Part shown: positions 13,374 through 28,900 of the stretch, piece by piece
Position numbering within the stretch: the stretch's first letter is position 1
Layout of the letters: the number at the start of each line of letters is the position of its first letter
From: Escarpia spicata
Lineage: Eukaryota; Annelida; Polychaeta; Sabellida; Siboglinidae
Length of the DNA: 64,000 nt
Assembly (NCBI GenBank): GCA_963995525.1
Contig: OZ023205.1
Location: 63,274,782-63,338,781, forward strand
Reading direction: 5' to 3'
The notes under the pieces: model-generated
What the model was told of the DNA's origin: nothing
The model's database searches: none
What the model saw: only the letters and a program-made list of their open reading frames with translations
Program-made: the position numbers and the translations under genes

Positions 13374-16300
13374 AATCACGGAATCCCATCCACTCCAGGT
13401 GATTTATTATCTTTCTTAGCCCTAATTTTCTTAGCTACCATTTCTGTGGTTACAATTAACTAAATTAACTAAATAGTCTGATTCTGCCTCCTTGAACTTA
13501 GCCTCTGGTACTGGCAAAGAATTAATATCTTCCATGGTAAAAACTGAAATAAAATACTCATTCAGTTCTTCTGCCAGAATCCCTCTGATATTATATTTCC
13601 AGCACTATCTTCTAGAGGACCGACCTTATCCTGAACTTTCTGTTTGCTCCGAACATATGCATAAACACTCTTGCTGTCTTGTTTTATATTACAAGCTAAT
13701 TGTTTTTCATAGCTTCTCTTCGAATTTCAGTTATAGCTTCGTTTAGTGCTTCTTTATAAATGTTGTAGTCTTCGTTATTTCCAGTACGTCTATATGACTT
13801 CTACATCGTTTGTTTGTACTTAATTTTTGTAATGGATTCTTTCGATAAGTATTTCTTTCTGGACCGTTTCCCTTGCTTTTTTAAAGGAACACATTTATCG
13901 ACGATGCACTTAATTTCACTCTTTAAGATATTCCAGCATTCTGTTGGTGACTTATTCTTCAGTGTGTTGTTCCAGTCTATCTTTGCTAAATATTTCCTAA
14001 ATACCTTATATCTTCCTTTGTGAACATTTCTCCTGAACTGTTTTTTATTACTTCTTTCTGATTTAACTTTGATGATAAAATGTATCTGGTTGTGATCACT
14101 ACTTCCCAGTGGTTCACATAATTTGACATTGTGAACTAATTCATTCTGTGAGGACAAAACTATGTCTAACACATTCTCACCCTAGTTGGCTGTAGCACAT
14201 GTTGAGAAAGGAAACTGTCTTGTACTAAAACTAAAAAACTTGTGGTCCTCACTCTCCGTACTATGTACAGATTTCCATTGTATATGACCATGGTTAAAAT
14301 CTTCCATAATAATACAGTCCCGTTTGCTAACTTCCCTTATAGCGTTTTGTACTTTTTTATTCTCTTCTACACTTATGTTTGGACTTCGATAAACTAACCC
14401 CACCGTTAACGTTGAGTTTCCTGTAACTATGTTACACCAAACGGCTTCTTCGCAATCTGCTTCCCTTTCTAATTTTATTTCATAACCTTGATAGATTCTT
14501 TAAAATATAACATAACTCCACATCCCCTTCTTCCTATTCTATCTTTCCTGAACATTACATAGCATATTAGTCCCAATTAAGCATGTGATATATCGGTGGT
14601 GGCCCATGCTTCTGTTATACCTATCATGTGAGGGTCAATATCTTCTACCGTAATGTTTAGTTCACTTCTTGTGTTTACTATGCTCCTTGCATTTAAACAA
14701 ACGCATTTATATCCTGATTCAGAACTCTTTTGCAGGCTGTTCTTTGCTGATTTATTTCTGCTGTTTTTATATATGCCTCCAGTTTCAGGCTTATCTGTGA
14801 ATCCCCCTACGAATCTAGTTTAAATAGATGCAGCCTGTCCCACTGTCAACAGACTGCAGCAAGTTCTCTGAGAAAATTGCTCCCCCCTTTCCACTTAGAT
14901 GGAGGCAATCTCTCATGTACATATCTTCCCTCCCAACAAAGTATCCCCATAAATCTACGAATCCCACCCCTTCTTCTTTACGCATCTGCTCAACTAGTGC
15001 TTTGATCGCCATCCTCTTGCAATTTTTTAATGTTGGTCCCCTTCCTCCCATTACTGGCAAAATTCCTGAGAGAATAATGTGCTCGATTCTTGTCTTCTTT
15101 AACTTCCTCAATAACTGTCTGTACTTCTGTACTATCCCAGTTGTTTCCTCCCTGTCAGCATTATGTGTTCCTAAGTGTACTAGTATAGACCCACCCTTGC
15201 CAATACCTTCTCTCCCCTTTCAATCACTTGTTCTATCCTAACCCCCGGTATACAAACAACGACGTCCTTCCCCTCGCTTTGTGTCTTGTCCGTCTTTCTC
15301 ATAATGGAGTCGTCCATAAACACCCTCTCTTTCCTCATTGCCCCCTCAATCACTGCACCATAGTAGCTCCTTCTCCGGTTTGCATCTGTCTGGTTGTAGT
15401 CTTGTTCCCCTGTCTTCTGCTCTCCTGTCACAATCCCATCTGTTCCATTCTTTCCTGACGCTGTTTCTCTTGTCACCTTTCCTCCTATCATTGTCAGTCC
15501 CAACTTCTCTTCTGTCACATTTACTCCCACTTCCTTTCTTCCCGTCATCGTTCCTCCCATTGCATTTCCATTTCTCCTCTCCCGTCTCTTTTTTCTCCTA
15601 CCTCTTTCTCTACGGTCACCTTTTCCCCTGTCACCGTCATGTTTGTCACATTTCCTGCCGTCGATCCTCCAATTTCTTCCCTTCCGATCACCTTCCCTCC
15701 CCCCAGTCTCCTTTCCTCGGTCTTCTTGCCACTACTCTGCTCCTTCAGTCCCACAGTATTCTTAACTCTCTCACTGTCGTCTCTCTCCATTCCATCTGTC
15801 GCCATGCTGATTCTCATCTCCACCCCCTTCACAATATCTACAAACCTAGCTACCTCCTTCTCCAGACGTTCCACCTTCCAACACCGCACGCATTGAAAGG
15901 TGAATTCCTCTTCCTACAACCGGATAAGGCAAAATCCATCCAACTGTGGCAGTCGTCGCACACCAAGTGTCTCTTTGCCTTGACTTGCCGCTAGCAAGGC
16001 GACATATCAGAATGTATTTAATAATAATAAACTAATTAGCTATTTAAAATAGTGTAGTCTACTGTGTTTACACTATTCATTGTGTATGTAGTCTTTAAGA
16101 AGACTGTTTACTGTGCACAAATGGAACATTTTATGTAAAATTGCCTGGTTTATTTCGGTTACAGTTTTTTGTTATAGTCACAGCTGACTATCTATCCTAT
16201 CAGAAACGCCGTCCTAACCAGTAGTGACCTAATTTAAATACAATCAATTACTTTACGCTAGACAGCCTTATTTATTTAAGGTATACCGCACCCTAGCGAA

Positions 16301-17574
16301 TGTGGGACACTAGTCACATAAAGTGATAAACTTAGTTCCCCGGTTATCGCAAATGCTTAATTTTAACAACAAACCTAGCTAATCAAAATGTCTAGCAGGT
16401 ACTGGTTTACACAGATATTATCTGATGTAAGTAGTTTTATGTTTGCTACTTTATCACCTATATATTCTACCACGTAATGAGGTTTGTTAAATTTTGTTTA
16501 CAAACTTATCGTAGGCTAACTTACCCTAGATTAAAGTGTTGTAAAATACTTTATCTAACTAACTTTTAGCACAACTTCTACTCAGTATATGTTTACAGCT
16601 ACTTTATGAATTATATTAAGGCAACAATAATACTTATCAATCAGTAATTCCACTTACTTATCAACTTTTCTGCACCACCAATTTCTACGATCTATCTCCG
16701 CCCAGTAAGTGTATTTTAAATGTTACTTGGTAATGAACAGTCTGAATCTGAATCTCAATCTGAATTGATATCTGGAGATATTTTATATTTATATATAAGT
16801 TACGGATGCTTATGAAATACACATTTAAAATACGCTTAATAATTTAACTGTGGCGTGGTCGATAGGCACTCTGGTAGACGTCCAGTATGCCAGGAAGTTC
16901 GGGAAGCGTTGCAGTTGTCTTGAGTCGAAGAGCTCCATTGTCTTCGCCACAAAGGAAATGTTCGATATTGGGCGGAAGTTAGACAGCACATTGACATAAG
17001 CACCTCGTTTTTATTTAGCACATGCGTCACAATTGCGTGTTTCATTGACTGTGGGACTATAGCAGTGGTGAGCGACGTATTAATTATGCGTGCAATAACC
17101 AGTGACAGCGCTTCAATGTTTTTTTGATGGAGTGATATTGGCAGCGGATCCAGCTCGCATGACTTGGTTGCAGATGCTAATATTATGTCCTTCACGTCTA
17201 CTGGTAAAGCAGCTTCGAAACACTAAACGTACAGCCACATACGTCACTACGTCTTCAATTGACGATTGAGTCATATTGCGGCGAACGCATCGATCTTCTC
17301 GGAGAAATGTTTCTGGAATTTCGCTGCCATAATAGCTTGTGTAGCGTCTTCGGGTAGCTTCCGGTCTCCAGCTCGACCAAGTAGTGGGTTTGTGATCTGA
17401 TAGACACGTCGGATGTTGCCACCGGCACTTGTCATCTCAGTACGCTAGTAATGCGATCGTGCAGTCATATGTGATTTTCGGAACGCATTGCGCAAAAAGG
17501 TGTATATTTGACGATGTACAGTCAGTCCAATTTGTCGCCAGTTACGCTCAGCACGACATAGTTCCCGCTTCTCG
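13374..17574. repeat. Array unit 4 (complete)
   Basis: Endonuclease part 13388-14773, ORF1 14815-15988, second-LINE part 16847-17574, all minus strand. Haplotype A, A, G, C, C, A (17231). No private change noticed. Confidence 0.97.
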
Positions 17575-20500
17575 AATCACGGAATCCCATCCACTCCAGG
17601 TGATTTATTATCTTTCTTAGCCCTAATTTTCTTAGCTACCATTTCTGTGGTTACAATTAACTAAATTAACTAAATAGTCTGATTCTGCCTCCTTGAACTT
17701 AGCCTCTGGTACTGGCAAAGAATTAATATCTTCCATGGTAAAAACTGAAATAAAATACTCATTCAGTTCTTCTGCCAGAATCCCTCTGATATTATATTTC
17801 CAGCACTATCTTCTAGAGGACCGACCTTATCCTGAACTTTCTGTTTGCTCCGAACATATGCATAAACACTCTTGCTGTCTTGTTTTATATTACAAGCTAA
17901 TTGTTTTTCATAGCTTCTCTTCGAATTTCAGTTATAGCTTCGTTTAGTGCTTCTTTATAAATGTTGTAGTCTTCGTTATTTCCAGTACGTCTATATGACT
18001 TCTACATCGTTTGTTTGTACTTAATTTTTGTAATGGATTCTTTCGATAAGTATTTCTTTCTGGACCGTTTCCCTTGCTTTTTTAAAGGAACACATTTATC
18101 GACGATGCACTTAATTTCACTCTTTAAGATATTCCAGCATTCTGTTGGTGACTTATTCTTCAGTGTGTTGTTCCAGTCTATCTTTGCTAAATATTTCCTA
18201 AATACCTTATATCTTCCTTTGTGAACATTTCTCCTGAACTGTTTTTTATTACTTCTTTCTGATTTAACTTTGATGATAAAATGTATCTGGTTGTGATCAC
18301 TACTTCCCAGTGGTTCACATAATTTGACATTGTGAACTAATTCATTCTGTGAGGACAAAACTATGTCTAACACATTCTCACCCTAGTTGGCTGTAGCACA
18401 TGTTGAGAAAGGAAACTGTCTTGTACTAAAACTAAAAAACTTGTGGTCCTCACTCTCCGTACTATGTACAGATTTCCATTGTATATGACCATGGTTAAAA
18501 TCTTCCATAATAATACAGTCCCGTTTGCTAACTTCCCTTATAGCGTTTTGTACTTTTTTATTCTCTTCTACACTTATGTTTGGACTTCGATAAACTAACC
18601 CCACCGTTAACGTTGAGTTTCCTGTAACTATGTTACACCAAACGGCTTCTTCGCAATCTGCTTCCCTTTCTAATTTTATTTCATAACCTTGATAGATTCT
18701 TTAAAATATAACATAACTCCACATCCCCTTCTTCCTATTCTATCTTTCCTGAACATTACATAGCATATTAGTCCCAATTAAGCATGTGATATATCGGTGG
18801 TGGCCCATGCTTCTGTTATACCTATCACGTGAGGGTCAATATCTTCTACCGTAATGTTTAGTTCACTTCTTGTGTTTACTATGCTCCTTGCATTTAAACA
18901 AACGCATTTATATCCTGATTCAGAACTCTTTTGCAGGCTGTTCTTTGCTGATTTATTTCTGCTGTTTTTATATATGCCTCCAGTTTCAGGCTTATCTGTG
19001 AATCCCCCTACGAATCTAGTTTAAATAGATGCAGCCTGTCCCACTGTCAACAGACTGCAGCAAGTTCTCTGAGAAAATTGCTCCCCCCTTTCCACTTAGA
19101 TGGAGGCAATCTCTCATGTACATATCTTCCCTCCCAACAAAGTATCCCCATAAATCTACGAATCCCACCCCTTCTTCTTTACGCATCTGCTCAACTAGTG
19201 CTTTGATCGCCATCCTCTTGCAATTTTTTAATGTTGGTCCCCTTCCTCCCATTACTGGCAAAATTCCTGAGAGAATAATGTGCTCGATTCTTGTCTTCTT
19301 TAACTTCCTCAATAACTGTCTGTACTTCTGTACTATCCCAGTTGTTTCCTCCCTGTCAGCATTATGTGTTCCTAAGTGTACTAGTATAGACCCACCCTTG
19401 CCAATACCTTCTCTCCCCTTTCAATCACTTGTTCTATCCTAACCCCCGGTATACAAACAACGACGTCCTTCCCCTCGCTTTGTGTCTTGTCCGTCTTTCT
19501 CATAATGGAGTCGTCCATAAACACCCTCTCTTTCCTCATTGCCCCCTCAATCACTGCACCATAGTAGCTCCTTCTCCGGTTTGCATCTGTCTGGTTGTAG
19601 TCTTGTTCCCCTGTCTTCTGCTCTCCTGTCACAATCCCATCTGTTCCATTCTTTCCTGACGCTGTTTCTCTTGTCACCTTTCCTCCTATCATTGTCAGTC
19701 CCAACTTCTCTTCTGTCACATTTACTCCCACTTCCTTTCTTCCCGTCATCGTTCCTCCCATTGCATTTCCATTTCTCCTCTCCCGTCTCTTTTTTCTCCT
19801 ACCTCTTTCTCTACGGTCACCTTTTCCCCTGTCACCGTCATGTTTGTCACATTTCCTGCCGTCGATCCTCCAATTTCTTCCCTTCCGATCACCTTCCCTC
19901 CCCCCAGTCTCCTTTCCTCGGTCTTCTTGCCACTACTCTGCTCCTTCAGTCCCACAGTATTCTTAACTCTCTCACTGTCGTCTCTCTCCATTCCATCTGT
20001 CGCCATGCTGATTCTCATCTCCACCCCCTTCACAATATCTACAAACCTAGCTACCTCCTTCTCCAGACGTTCCACCTTCCAACACCGCACGCATTGAAAG
20101 GTGAATTCCTCTTCCTACAACCGGATAAGGCAAAATCCATCCAACTGTGGCAGTCGTCGCACACCAAGTGTCTCTTTGCCTTGACTTGCCGCTAGCAAGG
20201 CGACATATCAGAATGTATTTAATAATAATAAACTAATTAGCTATTTAAAATAGTGTAGTCTACTGTGTTTACACTATTCATTGTGTATGTAGTCTTTAAG
20301 AAGACTGTTTACTGTGCACAAATGGAACATTTTATGTAAAATTGCCTGGTTTATTTCGGTTACAGTTTTTTGTTATAGTCACAGCTGACTATCTATCCTA
20401 TCAGAAACGCCGTCCTAACCAGTAGTGACCTAATTTAAATACAATCAATTACTTTACGCTAGACAGCCTTATTTATTTAAGGTATACCGCACCCTAGCGA

Positions 20501-21775
20501 ATGTGGGACACTAGTCACATAAAGTGATAAACTTAGTTCCCCGGTTATCGCAAATGCTTAATTTTAACAACAAACCTAGCTAATCAAAATGTCTAGCAGG
20601 TACTGGTTTACACAGATATTATCTGATGTAAGTAGTTTTATGTTTGCTACTTTATCACCTATATATTCTACCACGTAATGAGGTTTGTTAAATTTTGTTT
20701 ACAAACTTATCGTAGGCTAACTTACCCTAGATTAAAGTGTTGTAAAATACTTTATCTAACTAACTTTTAGCACAACTTCTACTCAGTATATGTTTACAGC
20801 TACTTTATGAATTATATTAAGGCAACAATAATACTTATCAATCAGTAATTCCACTTACTTATCAACTTTTCTGCACCACCAATTTCTACGATCTATCTCC
20901 GCCCAGTAAGTGTATTTTAAATGTTACTTGGTAATGAACAGTCTGAATCTGAATCTCAATCTGAATTGATATCTGGAGATATTTTATATTTATATATAAG
21001 TTACGGATGCTTATGAAATACACATTTAAAATACGCTTAATAATTTAACTGTGGCGTGGTCGATAGGCACTCTGGTAGACGTCCAGTATGCCAGGAAGTT
21101 CGGGAAGCGTTGCAGTTGTCTTGAGTCGAAGAGCTCCATTGTCTTCGCCACAAAGGAAATGTTCGATATTGGGCGGAAGTTAGACAGCACATTGACATAA
21201 GCACCTCGTTTTTATTTAGCACATGCGTCACAATTGCGTGTTTCATTGACTGTGGGACTATAGCAGTGGTGAGCGACGTATTAATTATGCGTGCAATAAC
21301 CAGTGACAGCGCTTCAATGTTTTTTTGATGGAGTGATATTGGCAGCGGATCCAGCTCGCATGACTTGGTTGCAGATGCTAATATTATGTCCTTCACGTCT
21401 ACTGGTAAAGCAGCTTCGAAACACTAAACGTGCAGCCACATACGTCACTACGTCTTCAATTGACGATTGAGTCATATTGCGGCGAACGCATCGATCTTCT
21501 CGGAGAAATGTTTCTGGAATTTCGCTGCCATAATAGCTTGTGTAGCGTCTTCGGGTAGCTTCCGGTCTCCAGCTCGACCAAGTAGTGGGTTTGTGATCTG
21601 ATAGACACGTCGGATGTTGCCACCGGCACTTGTCATCTCAGTACGCTAGTAATGCGATCGTGCAGTCATATGTGATTTTCGGAACGCATTGCGCAAAAAG
21701 GTGTATATTTGACGATGTACAGTCAGTCCAATTTGTCGCCAGTTACGCTCAGCACGACATAGTTCCCGCTTCTCG
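17575..21775. repeat. Array unit 5 (complete)
   Basis: Endonuclease part 17589-18974, ORF1 19016-20189, second-LINE part 21048-21775, all minus strand. Haplotype A, A, G, C, C but G at 21432, so it differs from units 3 and 4 at its right end. Private C at 18828. Confidence 0.97.
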
Positions 21776-24700
21776 AATCACGGAATCCCATCCACTCCAG
21801 GTGATTTATTATCTTTCTTAGCCCTAATTTTCTTAGCTACCATTTCTGTGGTTACAATTAACTAAATTAACTAAATAGTCTGATTCTGCCTCCTTGAACT
21901 TAGCCTCTGGTACTGGCAAAGAATTAATATCTTCCATGGTAAAAACTGAAATAAAATACTCATTCAGTTCTTCTGCCAGAATCCCTCTGATATTATATTT
22001 CCAGCACTATCTTCTAGAGGACCGACCTTATCCTGAACTTTCTGTTTGCTCCGAACATATGCATAAACACTCTTGCTGTCTTGTTTTATATTACAAGCTA
22101 ATTGTTTTTCATAGCTTCTCTTCGAATTTCAGTTATAGCTTCGTTTAGTGCTTCTTTATAAATGTTGTAGTCTTCGTTATTTCCAGTACGTCTATATGAC
22201 TTCTACATCGTTTGTTTGTACTTAATTTTTGTAATGGATTCTTTCGATAAGTATTTCTTTCTGGACCGTTTCCCTTGCTTTTTTAAAGGAACACATTTAT
22301 CGACGATGCACTTAATTTCACTCTTTAAGATATTCCGGCATTCTGTTGGTGACTTATTCTTCAGTGTGTTGTTCCAGTCTATCTTTGCTAAATATTTCCT
22401 AAATACCTTATATCTTCCTTTGTGAACATTTCTCCTGAACTGTTTTTTATTACTTCTTTCTGATTTAACTTTGATGATAAAATGTATCTGGTTGTGATCA
22501 CTACTTCCCAGTGGTTCACATAATTTGACATTGTGAACTAATTCATTCTGTGAGGACAAAACTATGTCTAACACATTCTCACCCTAGTTGGCTGTAGCAC
22601 ATGTTGAGAAAGGAAACTGTCTTGTACTAAAACTAAAAAACTTGTGGTCCTCACTCTCCGTACTATGTACAGATTTCCATTGTATATGACCATGGTTAAA
22701 ATCTTCCATAATAATACAGTCCCGTTTGCTAACTTCCCTTATAGCGTTTTGTACTTTTTTATTCTCTTCTACACTTATGTTTGGACTTCGATAAACTAAC
22801 CCCACCGTTAACGTTGAGTTTCCTGTAACTATGTTACACCAAACGGCTTCTTCGCAATCTGCTTCCCTTTCTAATTTTATTTCATAACCTTGATAGATTC
22901 TTTAAAATATAACATAACTCCACATCCCCTTCTTCCTATTCTATCTTTCCTGAACATTACATAGCATATTAGTCCCAATTAAGCATGTGATATATCGGTG
23001 GTGGCCCATGCTTCTGTTATACCTATCATGTGAGGGTCAATATCTTCTACCGTAATGTTTAGTTCACTTCTTGTGTTTACTATGCTCCTTGCATTTAAAC
23101 AAACGCATTTATATCCTGATTCAGAACTCTTTTGCAGGCTGTTCTTTGCTGATTTATTTCTGCTGTTTTTATATATGCCTCCAGTTTCAGGCTTATCTGT
23201 GAATCCCCCTACGAATCTAGTTTAAATAGATGCAGCCTGTCCCACTGTCAACAGACTGCAGCAAGTTCTCTGAGAAAATTGCTCCCCCCTTTCCACTTAG
23301 ATGGAGGCAATCTCTCATGTACATATCTTCCCTCCCAACAAAGTATCCCCATAAATCTACGAATCCCACCCCTTCTTCTTTACGCATCTGCTCAACTAGT
23401 GCTTTGATCGCCATCCTCTTGCAATTTTTTAATGTTGGTCCCCTTCCTCCCATTACTGGCAAAATTCCTGAGAGAATAATGTGCTCGATTCTTGTCTTCT
23501 TTAACTTCCTCAATAACTGTCTGTACTTCTGTACTATCCCAGTTGTTTCCTCCCTGTCAGCATTATGTGTTCCTAAGTGTACTAGTATAGACCCACCCTT
23601 GCCAATACCTTCTCTCCCCTTTCAATCACTTGTTCTATCCTAACCCCCGGTATACAAACAACGACGTCCTTCCCCTCGCTTTGTGTCTTGTCCGTCTTTC
23701 TCATAATGGAGTCGTCCATAAACACCCTCTCTTTCCTCATTGCCCCCTCAATCACTGCACCATAGTAGCTCCTTCTCCGGTTTGCATCTGTCTGGTTGTA
23801 GTCTTGTTCCCCTGTCTTCTGTTCTCCTGTCACAATCCCATCTGTTCCATTCTTTCCTGACGCTGTTTCTCTTGTCACCTTTCCTCCTATCATTGTCAGT
23901 CCCAACTTCTCTTCTGTCACATTTACTCCCACTTCCTTTCTTCCCGTCATCGTTCCTCCCATTGCATTTCCATTTCTCCTCTCCCGTCTCTTTTTTCTCC
24001 TACCTCTTTCTCTACGGTCACCTTTTCCCCTGTCACCGTCATGTTTGTCACATTTCCTGCCGTCGATCCTCCAATTTCTTCCCTTCCGATCACCTTCCCT
24101 CCCCCCAGTCTCCTTTCCTCGGTCTTCTTGCCACTACTCTGCTCCTTCAGTCCCACAGTATTCTTAACTCTCTCACTGTCGTCTCTCTCCATTCCATCTG
24201 TCGCCATGCTGATTCTCATCTCCACCCCCTTCACAATATCTACAAACCTAGCTACCTCCTTCTCCAGACGTTCCACCTTCCAACACCGCACGCATTGAAA
24301 GGTGAATTCCTCTTCCTACAACCGGATAAGGCAAAATCCATCCAACTGTGGCAGTCGTCGCACACCAAGTGTCTCTTTGCCTTGACTTGCCGCTAGCAAG
24401 GCGACATATCAGAATGTATTTAATAATAATAAACTAATTAGCTATTTAAAATAGTGTAGTCTACTGTGTTTACACTATTCATTGTGTATGTAGTCTTTAA
24501 GAAGACTGTTTACTGTGCACAAATGGAACATTTTATGTAAAATTGCCTGGTTTATTTCGGTTACAGTTTTTTGTTATAGTCACAGCTGACTATCTATCCT
24601 ATCAGAAACGCCGTCCTAACCAGTAGTGACCTAATTTAAATACAATCAATTACTTTATGCTAGACAGCCTTATTTATTTAAGGTATACCGCACCCTAGCG

Positions 24701-25976
24701 AATGTGGGACACTAGTCACATAAAGTGATAAACTTAGTTCCCCGGTTATCGCAAATGCTTAATTTTAACAACAAACCTAGCTAATCAAAATGTCTAGCAG
24801 GTACTGGTTTACACAGATATTATCTGATGTAAGTAGTTTTATGTTTGCTACTTTATCACCTATATATTCTACCACGTAATGAGGTTTGTTAAATTTTGTT
24901 TACAAACTTATCGTAGGCTAACTTACCCTAGATTAAAGTGTTGTAAAATACTTTATCTAACTAACTTTTAGCACAACTTCTACTCAGTATATGTTTACAG
25001 CTACTTTATGAATTATATTAAGGCAACAATAATACTTATCAATCAGTAATTCCACTTACTTATCAACTTTTCTGCACCACCAATTTCTACGATCTATCTC
25101 CGCCCAGTAAGTGTATTTTAAATGTTACTTGGTAATGAACAGTCTGAATCTGAATCTCAATCTGAATTGATATCTGGAGATATTTTATATTTATATATAA
25201 GTTACGGATGCTTATGAAATACACATTTAAAATACGCTTAATAATTTAACTGTGGCGTGGTCGATAGGCACTCTGGTAGACGTCCAGTATGCCAGGAAGT
25301 TCGGGAAGCGTTGCAGTTGTCTTGAGTCGAAGAGCTCCATTGTCTTCGCCACAAAGGAAATGTTCGATATTGGGCGGAAGTTAGACAGCACATTGACATA
25401 AGCACCTCGTTTTTATTTAGCACATGCGTCACAATTGCGTGTTTCATTGACTGTGGGACTATAGCAGTGGTGAGCGACGTATTAATTATGCGTGCAATAA
25501 CCAGTGACAGCGCTTCAATGTTTTTTTGATGGAGTGATATTGGCAGCGGATCCAGCTCGCATGACTTGGTTGCAGATGCTAATATTATGTCCTTCACGTC
25601 TACTGGTAAAGCAGCTTCGAAACACTAAACGTGCAGCCACATACGTCACTACGTCTTCAATTGACGATTGAGTCATATTGCGGCGAACGCATCGATCTTC
25701 TCGGAGAAATGTTTCTGGAATTTCGCTGCCATAATAGCTTGTGTAGCGTCTTCGGGTAGCTTCCGGTCTCCAGCTCGACCAAGTAGTGGGTTTGTGATCT
25801 GATAGACACGTCGGATGTTGCCACCGGCACTTGTCATCTCAGTACGCTAGTAATGCGATCGTGCAGTCATATGTGATTTTCGGAACGCATTGCGCAAAAA
25901 GGTGTATATTTGACGATGTACAGTCAGTCCAATTTGTCGCCAGTTACGCTCAGCACGACATAGTTCCCGCTTCTCG
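21776..25976. repeat. Array unit 6 (complete)
   Basis: Endonuclease part 21790-23175, ORF1 23217-24390, second-LINE part 25249-25976, all minus strand. Its left block matches units 3-5 (A, A, G) while its middle block matches unit 1 (T at 23822, T at 24658) and its last site is G (25633). Private G at 22337. Confidence 0.97.
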
Positions 25977-28900
25977 AATCACGGAATCCCATCCACTCCA
26001 GGTGATTTATTATCTTTCTTAGCCCTAATTTTCTTAGCTACCATTTCTGTGGTTACAATTAACTAAATTAACTAAATAGTCTGATTCTGCCTCCTTGAAC
26101 TTAGCCTCTGGTACTGGCAAAGAATTAATATCTTCCATGGTAAAAACTGAACTAAAATACTCATTCAGTTCTTCTGCCAGAATCCCTCTGATATTATATT
26201 TCCAGCACTATCTTCTAGAGGACCGACCTTATCCTGAACTTTCTGTTTGCTCCGAACATATGCATACACACTCTTGCTGTCTTGTTTTATATTACAAGCT
26301 AATTGTTTTTCATAGCTTCTCTTCGAATTTCAGTTATAGCTTCGTTTAGTGCTTCTTTATAAATGTTGTAGTCTTCGTTATTTCCAGTACGTCTATATGA
26401 CTTCTACATCGTTTGTTTGTACTTAATTTTTCTAATGGATTCTTTCGATAAGTATTTCTTTCTGGACCGTTTCCCTTGCTTTTTTAAAGGAACACATTTA
26501 TCGACGATGCACTTAATTTCACTCTTTAAGATATTCCAGCATTCTGTTGGTGACTTATTCTTCAGTGTGTTGTTCCAGTCTATCTTTGCTAAATATTTCC
26601 TAAATACCTTATATCTTCCTTTGTGAACATTTCTCCTGAACTGTTTTTTATTACTTCTTTCTGATTTAACTTTGATGATAAAATGTATCTGGTTGTGATC
26701 ACTACTTCCCAGTGGTTCACATAATTTGACATTGTGAACTAATTCATTCTGTGAGGACAAAACTATGTCTAACACATTCTCACCCTAGTTGGCTGTAGCA
26801 CATGTTGAGAAAGGAAACTGTCTTGTACTAAAACTAAAAAACTTGTGGTCCTCACTCTCCGTACTATGTACAGATTTCCATTGTATATGACCATGGTTAA
26901 AATCTTCCATAATAATACAGTCCCGTTTGCTAACTTCCCTTATAGCGTTTTGTACTTTTTTATTCTCTTCTACACTTATGTTTGGACTTCGATAAACTAA
27001 CCCCACCGTTAACGTTGAGTTTCCTGTAACTATGTTACACCAAACGGCTTCTTCGCAATCTGCTTCCCTTTCTAATTTTATTTCATAACCTTGATAGATT
27101 CTTTAAAATATAACATAACTCCACATCCCCTTCTTCCTATTCTATCTTTCCTGAACATTACATAGCATATTAGTCCCAATTAAGCATGTGATATATCGGT
27201 GGTGGCCCATGCTTCTGTTATACCTATCATGTGAGGGTCAATATCTTCTACCGTAATGTTTAGTTCACTTCTTGTGTTTACTATGCTCCTTGCATTTAAA
27301 CAAACGCATTTATATCCTGATTCAGAACTCTTTTGCAGGCTGTTCTTTGCTGATTTATTTCTGCTGTTTTTATATATGCCTCCAGTTTCAGGCTTATCTG
27401 TGAATCCCCCTACGAATCTAGTTTAAATAGATGCAGCCTGTCCCACTGTCAACAGACTGCAGCAAGTTCTCTGAGAAAATTGCTCCCCCCTTTCCACTTA
27501 GATGGAGGCAATCTCTCATGTACATATCTTCCCTCCCAACAAAGTATCCCCATAAATCTACGAATCCCACCCCTTCTTCTTTACGCATCTGCTCAACTAG
27601 TGCTTTGATCGCCATCCTCTTGCAATTTTTTAATGTTGGTCCCCTTCCTCCCATTACTGGCAAAATTCCTGAGAGAATAATGTGCTCGATTCTTGTCTTC
27701 TTTAACTTCCTCAATAACTGTCTGTACTTCTGTACTATCCCAGTTGTTTCCTCCCTGTCAGCATTATGTGTTCCTAAGTGTACTAGTATAGACCCACCCT
27801 TGCCAATACCTTCTCTCCCCTTTCAATCACTTGTTCTATCCTAACCCCCGGTATACAAACAACGACGTCCTTCCCCTCGCTTTGTGTCTTGTCCGTCTTT
27901 CTCATAATGGAGTCGTCCATAAACACCCTCTCTTTCCTCATTGCCCCCTCAATCACTGCACCATAGTAGCTCCTTCTCCGGTTTGCATCTGTCTGGTTGT
28001 AGTCTTGTTCCCCTGTCTTCTGCTCTCCTGTCACAATCCCATCTGTTCCATTCTTTCCTGACGCTGTTTCTCTTGTCACCTTTCCTCCTATCATTGTCAG
28101 TCCCAACTTCTCTTCTGTCACATTTACTCCCACTTCCTTTCTTCCCGTCATCGTTCCTCCCATTGCATTTCCATTTCTCCTCTCCCGTCTCTTTTTTCTC
28201 CTACCTCTTTCTCTACGGTCACCTTTTCCCCTGTCACCGTCATGTTTGTCACATTTCCTGCCGTCGATCCTCCAATTTCTTCCCTTCCGATCACCTTCCC
28301 TCCCCCCAGTCTCCTTTCCTCGGTCTTCTTGCCACTACTCTGCTCCTTCAGTCCCACAGTATTCTTAACTCTCTCACTGTCGTCTCTCTCCATTCCATCT
28401 GTCGCCATGCTGATTCTCATCTCCACCCCCTTCACAATATCTACAAACCTAGCTACCTCCTTCTCCAGACGTTCCACCTTCCAACACCGCACGCATTGAA
28501 AGGTGAATTCCTCTTCCTACAACCGGATAAGGCAAAATCCATCCAACTGTGGCAGTCGTCGCACACCAAGTGTCTCTTTGCCTTGACTTGCCGCTAGCAA
28601 GGCGACATATCAGAATGTATTTAATAATAATAAACTAATTAGCTATTTAAAATAGTGTAGTCTACTGTGTTTACACTATTCATTGTGTATGTAGTCTTTA
28701 AGAAGACTGTTTACTGTGCACAAATGGAACATTTTATGTAAAATTGCCTGGTTTATTTCGGTTACAGTTTTTTGTTATAGTCACAGCTGACTATCTATCC
28801 TATCAGAAACGCCGTCCTAACCAGTAGTGACCTAATTTAAATACAATCAATTACTTTACGCTAGACAGCCTTATTTATTTAAGGTATACCGCACCCTAGC